Shown here one piece after another: positions 60,301-64,000 of a stretch of 64,000 nt of DNA (position 1 is its first letter; each line of letters begins with the position of its first letter). The DNA is taken from contig NZ_JASCIQ010000029.1 in NCBI RefSeq assembly GCF_029968035.1, positions 1 through 64,000 on the forward strand, read 5' to 3'. Under the pieces are notes generated by a model, which saw only the letters and a program-made list of their open reading frames with translations, did no database searches and had not been told where the DNA came from. The DNA comes from Streptomyces cavernicola (GTDB lineage Bacteria > Actinomycetota > Actinomycetes > Streptomycetales > Streptomycetaceae). The position numbers and the translations under genes were made by a program.

Positions 60301-61428
60301 ATGTCGGCACCGAACAAGTCGTACGACCCTGTCGAGGTCGAGGCACTGAAACCGGAAGAGATCGAGCGCATCCGGGACGAGGCGCTCGCCGCCTTCGCCG
60401 CCGCGGACTCGCTCGAAGCGCTTCAGGCGGCCAAGGTCGCGCACGCCGGCGGCACCTCGCCGCTGTCGCTCGCCAACCGCGAGATCGGCGCGCTGCCGCC
60501 GCAGGCCAAGGCCGCGGCCGGAAAGCTCGTCGGCCAGGCGCGCGCCGCCGTCGGCCGGGGCCTCGCCGCCCGCCAGACCGAGCTGGAGGCCGAGCGGGAC
60601 GCGCGGGTCCTGGTCGAGGAGGCCGTGGACGTCACGCTGCCTTACGACCGCACGCCCGCGGGCGCCCGGCACCCGCTGACCACGATCATGGAGCGCGTCG
60701 CGGACGTCTTCGTGTCCATGGGATACGAGGTCGCGGAGGGCCCCGAGGCCGAGGCCGAGTGGTTCAACTTCGACGCCCTCAACTTCGTGCCGGACCACCC
60801 GGCGCGGCAGATGCAGGACACCTTCTTCGTCCAGGGCCCCGAGGGCACCAAGGGCGACGAGTCCGGTGTGGTGCTGCGTACGCACACCTCGCCGGTGCAG
60901 GCCCGCGCGCTGCTCGACCGCGAGCCGCCCGTCTACATCGTCTGCCCCGGCCGCGTGTACCGCACGGACGAGCTCGACGCCACGCACACCCCGGTCTTCC
61001 ACCAGATCGAGCTGCTCGCCGTCGACGAGGGCCTCACCATGGCCGACCTCAAGGGCACCCTCGACCACATGGTCAAGGCGCTCTTCGGGCCGGACATGAA
61101 GACTCGGCTCCGCCCCAACTACTTCCCGTTCACCGAGCCGTCCGCCGAGATGGACATGGTGTGCTACGTGTGCCGGGGCGAGTCCGTGGGCAACCCGGAC
61201 CGGCCCTGCCGCACCTGCGGCAGCGAGGGCTGGATCGAGCTGGGTGGCTGCGGCATGGTCAACCCGCGCGTGCTGACCGCGTGCGGCGTCGACCCCGAGA
61301 AGTACAGCGGATTCGCCTTCGGGTTCGGCATCGAGCGGATGCTGATGTTCCGCCACAACGTCGAAGACATGCGAGACATGGTCGAGGGTGACGTCCGGTT
61401 CACCCGGCCGTTCGGGATGGAGATCTGA
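60301..61428 (+). CDS. pheS: Phenylalanyl-tRNA synthetase alpha subunit
   Basis: A 375-residue class II synthetase subunit carrying the catalytic site; it charges tRNA-Phe as an alpha2-beta2 tetramer. HPLTTIMERVADVFVSMGYEVAEGPE (motif 1 region), FFVQGPEG and LLRTHTSPVQAR-type motif 2, and motif 3 in FGFGIERMLMFRHNVEDMRD are present. An N-terminal coiled coil (about 1-90) binds tRNA. ATG 60301 follows GGGAAGAG. The pheT ATG shares a base with its stop (TGATG), so translation is coupled. Confidence 0.97.
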   Translation: MSAPNKSYDPVEVEALKPEEIERIRDEALAAFAAADSLEALQAAKVAHAGGTSPLSLANREIGALPPQAKAAAGKLVGQARAAVGRGLAARQTELEAERDARVLVEEAVDVTLPYDRTPAGARHPLTTIMERVADVFVSMGYEVAEGPEAEAEWFNFDALNFVPDHPARQMQDTFFVQGPEGTKGDESGVVLRTHTSPVQARALLDREPPVYIVCPGRVYRTDELDATHTPVFHQIELLAVDEGLTMADLKGTLDHMVKALFGPDMKTRLRPNYFPFTEPSAEMDMVCYVCRGESVGNPDRPCRTCGSEGWIELGGCGMVNPRVLTACGVDPEKYSGFAFGFGIERMLMFRHNVEDMRDMVEGDVRFTRPFGMEI

Positions 61429-63977
61429 TGCGGGTCCCGCTTTCTTGGCTGCGGGAGTACGTCGACCTGCCGGCCGGCGAGTCCGGTCGCGACGTACAGG
61501 AGAAGCTCGTCGGAGTCGGCCTGGAGGTCGAGACCGTCGAGCAGTTGGGCGCCGACCTCAAGGGTCCGCTCGTCGTCGGCCAGGTCCTCACCATCGAGGA
61601 GCTGACGGAGTTCAAGAAGCCCATCCGCTTCTGCACCGTCGACGTCGGCCAGGCCAACGGCACCGGTGAGCCGCAGGAGATCGTCTGCGGCGCCCGGAAC
61701 TTCGCCGTCGGCGACAAGGTCGTCGTGGTCCTGCCCGGCGCCGTCCTGCCCGGCGGCTTCGCGATCTCCGCGCGCAAGACGTACGGCAAGAAGTCGCACG
61801 GCATGATCTGCTCCGGCGACGAGCTGGGCATGGGCGACTGGGGGTCCCCCCGGACGGAGTCTGGGGGAGGCTCCGGCGGCATCATCGTGCTGCCGCCCGA
61901 GCACGAGGTCGGCACCGACGCGATCGAGCTCCTCGAACTCGTCGACGAGGTCCTGGACATCGCCGTCACGCCCGACCGCGGCTACTGCCTGTCGATGCGC
62001 GGCGTCGCCCGCGAGACCGCCACCGCGTACGGCCTGCCGCTGCGCGACCCGGCGCTGATCGACGTGCCCGCGCCCAACGCGCACGGGTACGAGGTCAAGG
62101 TCGCCGACCCGGCCGGCTGCGACCGGTTCACGGCCCGCACGGTCACCGGCCTCAACCCGGAGGCGCACTCGCCGATCTGGCTGAAGCGCCGCCTGCAGAA
62201 GGCTGGCATGCGCCCGATCTCGCTCGCCGTCGACATCACCAACTACGTGATGCTGGAGCTCGGTCAGCCGCTGCACGCCTACGACCGGTCCCTCGTGGAG
62301 GGCACGATCGGCGTGCGCCGCGCCGAGCAGGGCGAGAAGATCACCACGCTCGACGGCGCCAAGCGCGTCCTCGACGCCGCCGACCTGGTCATCACCGACG
62401 AGCGCGGCCCGATCGGCCTCGCCGGCGTCATGGGCGGCGCGCACACCGAGATCGCCGACGCCGAGCCGGACCCGGAGACGGGCGAGGTCAAGGGCACCAC
62501 GGACGTCGTGATCGAGGCCGCGCACTTCGACCAGCTGTCGATCGCGCGCACGGCCCGCCGCCACAAGCTGTCCTCCGAGGCGTCCAAGCGCTTCGAGCGC
62601 GGCGTCGACCCGCAGGCCACGTCGGCGGCCGCCCAGCGCACCGTCGACCTGCTCGTGCTGCTCGCGGGCGGCACCGCGGAGGCGGGCGTCACCGAGGTCG
62701 TCGCGCCGAGCGCCCCGCGCACGATCACGATCCCGGCCGACCACCCGGACAAGGTCGCCGGCGTGGCCTACGGCCGGGAGACCGTCGTACGGCGTCTGCA
62801 GGAGGTCGGCTGCGATGTGTACGGGCAGGACACCCTGACCGTCACCGTGCCGTCCTGGCGGCCTGACCTCACCGACCCGAACGACCTGGCCGAAGAGGTC
62901 ATCCGCCTGGAGGGGTACGAGAACCTGCCCTCCACGCTGCCCTCGCCGCCCGCCGGTCTCGGCCTGACCGAGCGGCAGCGCACGCACCGCCGCGTCGGCC
63001 GCGCCCTCGCCGGCGCCGGGTACGTGGAGGCGCTGAGCTACCCGTTCATCGGCGAGCAGGTCTTCGACGAGCTGCTCCTGGAGGCGGACGACCCGAACCG
63101 TCGCGTCGTGAAGCTGGTCAACCCGCTCTCCGACGAGGAGCCCGCGCTCCGTACGACGCTGCTTCCGGGGCTGCTCGCCGCGCTGCGCCGGAACGACTCG
63201 CGGGGCAGCCACGACCTGGCGCTCTTCGAGACCGGCACGGTCTTCCATCCCCGCGAGGAGCAGCGCACCGCGGTGCGGCTCGGGGTGGACCGGCGTCCGA
63301 CCGCCGAGGAGCTGGCGGGCCTGGACGAGGCGCTGCCGTACCAGTGGCGGAACGTCGCGGTCGTCCTCACCGGCGCCCGTGAGCAGGCCGGCTGGTGGGG
63401 CAAGGGCCGCCCGGCCGACTGGGCGGACGCCGTCGAGGCGGCCCGCGTGGTCGCCCGCGAGACCGGCGTCGAACTCACCGTCAGGGGCGGCCAGTACGGG
63501 CCGTGGCACCCGGGCCGCTGCGCCGAGCTGGTCGTCGAGAAGGACGGTGCGGAGAAGGTCGTCGGGTACGCCGGCGAGCTGCACCCGCGCGTCATCAAGG
63601 CGCTCGGCCTGCCCGCGCGCACCTGCGCGATGGAGCTGGAGCTGGACGCGCTCGTCGCCGACGAGGTCCTTCAGGCGCCGCGGATCTCCACGTTCCCGGT
63701 GGCCACGCAGGACGTCGCCCTGGTCGTCGACGCGGACGTGCCGGCCGTGGCGGTCGAGGCGGCGCTGCGCGAGGGTGCGGGCGAACTGCTCGAATCCCTG
63801 CGCCTGTTCGACGTGTTCACGGGTGAGCAGCTCGGCGAGGGCAAGAAGTCCCTCGCGTACGCGCTGCGCTTCCGGGCCGCCGACCGGACGCTGACGGTCG
63901 ACGAGGCCAGTGCCGCCCGGGACGCCGCCGCGGCGCTCGCGGGCGAGCGCACGGGCGCGGTCGTGCGCGGCGCGTAG
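61428..63977 (+). CDS. pheT: Phenylalanyl-tRNA synthetase beta subunit (with repeat-derived insertion)
   Basis: An 849-residue subunit. The tRNA-binding (EMAP-like) domain spans about 40-165; B3/B4 editing and B5 domains follow; the last 95 residues are the FDX-ACB tRNA-anticodon domain (FPVATQDVALVVDADVP...). It edits mischarged Tyr-tRNA and stabilises the tetramer. Residues about 138-151 (WGSPRTESGGGSGG) are encoded by a dispersed hairpin repeat inserted in frame into GMGD...GIIVLPPEHE, where other actinobacterial PheT proteins are shorter. The stop is 23 bases from the window end. Confidence 0.97.
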   Translation: MRVPLSWLREYVDLPAGESGRDVQEKLVGVGLEVETVEQLGADLKGPLVVGQVLTIEELTEFKKPIRFCTVDVGQANGTGEPQEIVCGARNFAVGDKVVVVLPGAVLPGGFAISARKTYGKKSHGMICSGDELGMGDWGSPRTESGGGSGGIIVLPPEHEVGTDAIELLELVDEVLDIAVTPDRGYCLSMRGVARETATAYGLPLRDPALIDVPAPNAHGYEVKVADPAGCDRFTARTVTGLNPEAHSPIWLKRRLQKAGMRPISLAVDITNYVMLELGQPLHAYDRSLVEGTIGVRRAEQGEKITTLDGAKRVLDAADLVITDERGPIGLAGVMGGAHTEIADAEPDPETGEVKGTTDVVIEAAHFDQLSIARTARRHKLSSEASKRFERGVDPQATSAAAQRTVDLLVLLAGGTAEAGVTEVVAPSAPRTITIPADHPDKVAGVAYGRETVVRRLQEVGCDVYGQDTLTVTVPSWRPDLTDPNDLAEEVIRLEGYENLPSTLPSPPAGLGLTERQRTHRRVGRALAGAGYVEALSYPFIGEQVFDELLLEADDPNRRVVKLVNPLSDEEPALRTTLLPGLLAALRRNDSRGSHDLALFETGTVFHPREEQRTAVRLGVDRRPTAEELAGLDEALPYQWRNVAVVLTGAREQAGWWGKGRPADWADAVEAARVVARETGVELTVRGGQYGPWHPGRCAELVVEKDGAEKVVGYAGELHPRVIKALGLPARTCAMELELDALVADEVLQAPRISTFPVATQDVALVVDADVPAVAVEAALREGAGELLESLRLFDVFTGEQLGEGKKSLAYALRFRAADRTLTVDEASAARDAAAALAGERTGAVVRGA
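61845..61868 (+). repeat. Dispersed hairpin repeat inside pheT
   Basis: TCCCCCCGGAC (61845-61855) and GTCTGGGGGA (61859-61868) form a hairpin with a GGA loop, within a roughly 36-bp segment starting TGGGGGTCCCCCCGGACGGA. The element resembles the CCCCCAAGCTC...GAGCAGGGGGACCCCC repeat at 38370-38412 in form. It is translated in frame. Confidence 0.8.
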
Positions 63978-64000
63978 CGATCTCGACGGAGCGTTCGCAA

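Overview
The window is a stretch of high-GC actinobacterial chromosome, almost certainly from a Streptomyces. The evidence is the codon usage (third positions nearly all G or C), the frequent GTG/TTG starts, the complete Pup-proteasome locus, iron-box and leaderless -10 signals of Streptomyces type, and several copies of intergenic repeat families typical of Streptomyces. It looks like core chromosome: about 55 genes, no rRNA or tRNA gene, no insertion sequence, no prophage, no CRISPR array and no biosynthetic cluster.

Layout. 0-5.5 kb: the 3' end of metH, a HAD phosphatase, and two paralogous family-5 solute-binding lipoproteins without a permease. 5.6-11 kb: an orphan LuxR-type response regulator, a RecB-like Fe-S nuclease, an M50 site-2 protease, tRNA m1A58 methyltransferase (trmI), a small secreted protein and a ferredoxin. 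11.2-25 kb: the Pup-proteasome system, with ATPase arc, depupylase dop, pup, an endonuclease VII-like HNH protein, prcB, prcA, a divergent LacI/MFS pair, ligase pafA, two FKBP proteins and the WYL regulators pafB and pafC. 25-31.9 kb: a zinc-ribbon protein, a small membrane protein, tatA, tatC, a lipid kinase, the helicase helY and a pseudouridine synthase. 32-38.2 kb: a siderophore-interacting reductase under an iron box, a 5'-3' exonuclease, and a glycine betaine-type ABC transporter whose permease is fused to two tandem binding domains. 38.8-42.4 kb: a Xre-cupin regulator, a cytosolic metal-receptor-like protein, and a divergent SLAC1/TehA transporter and LysR pair.

42.4-49.6 kb is a catabolic cluster: gamma-glutamyl hydrolase, amino acid/amine permease, GntR regulator, glutamine synthetase-like ligase, aldehyde dehydrogenase and SDR oxidoreductase. 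It fits a gamma-glutamylated amine (probably ethanolamine) degradation route, and two related operator-like sequences lie in its two promoter regions. 49.7-55.6 kb holds a DUF2510 membrane protein, a PLP alanine-racemase-fold enzyme, a proline-rich membrane protein translationally coupled to a mycosin-like S8 protease, an SseB protein and a DUF1844 protein. 56.1-64 kb is translation machinery: infC (rare AUC start, attenuator-like leader), rpmI, rplT, a TrmH/SpoU methyltransferase, an orphan PAS histidine kinase, pheS and pheT. pheT carries an in-frame copy of a dispersed hairpin repeat.

Nothing here is clearly a wholly new system. The points most worth pursuing are the nuclease gene that overlaps prcB, the operator-linked gamma-glutamyl amine cluster, the permease with two fused binding domains, the proline-rich protein/mycosin pair, the AUC-started infC with its leader, and the repeat domesticated inside pheT. 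All family assignments come from reading motifs by eye; no database search was run.
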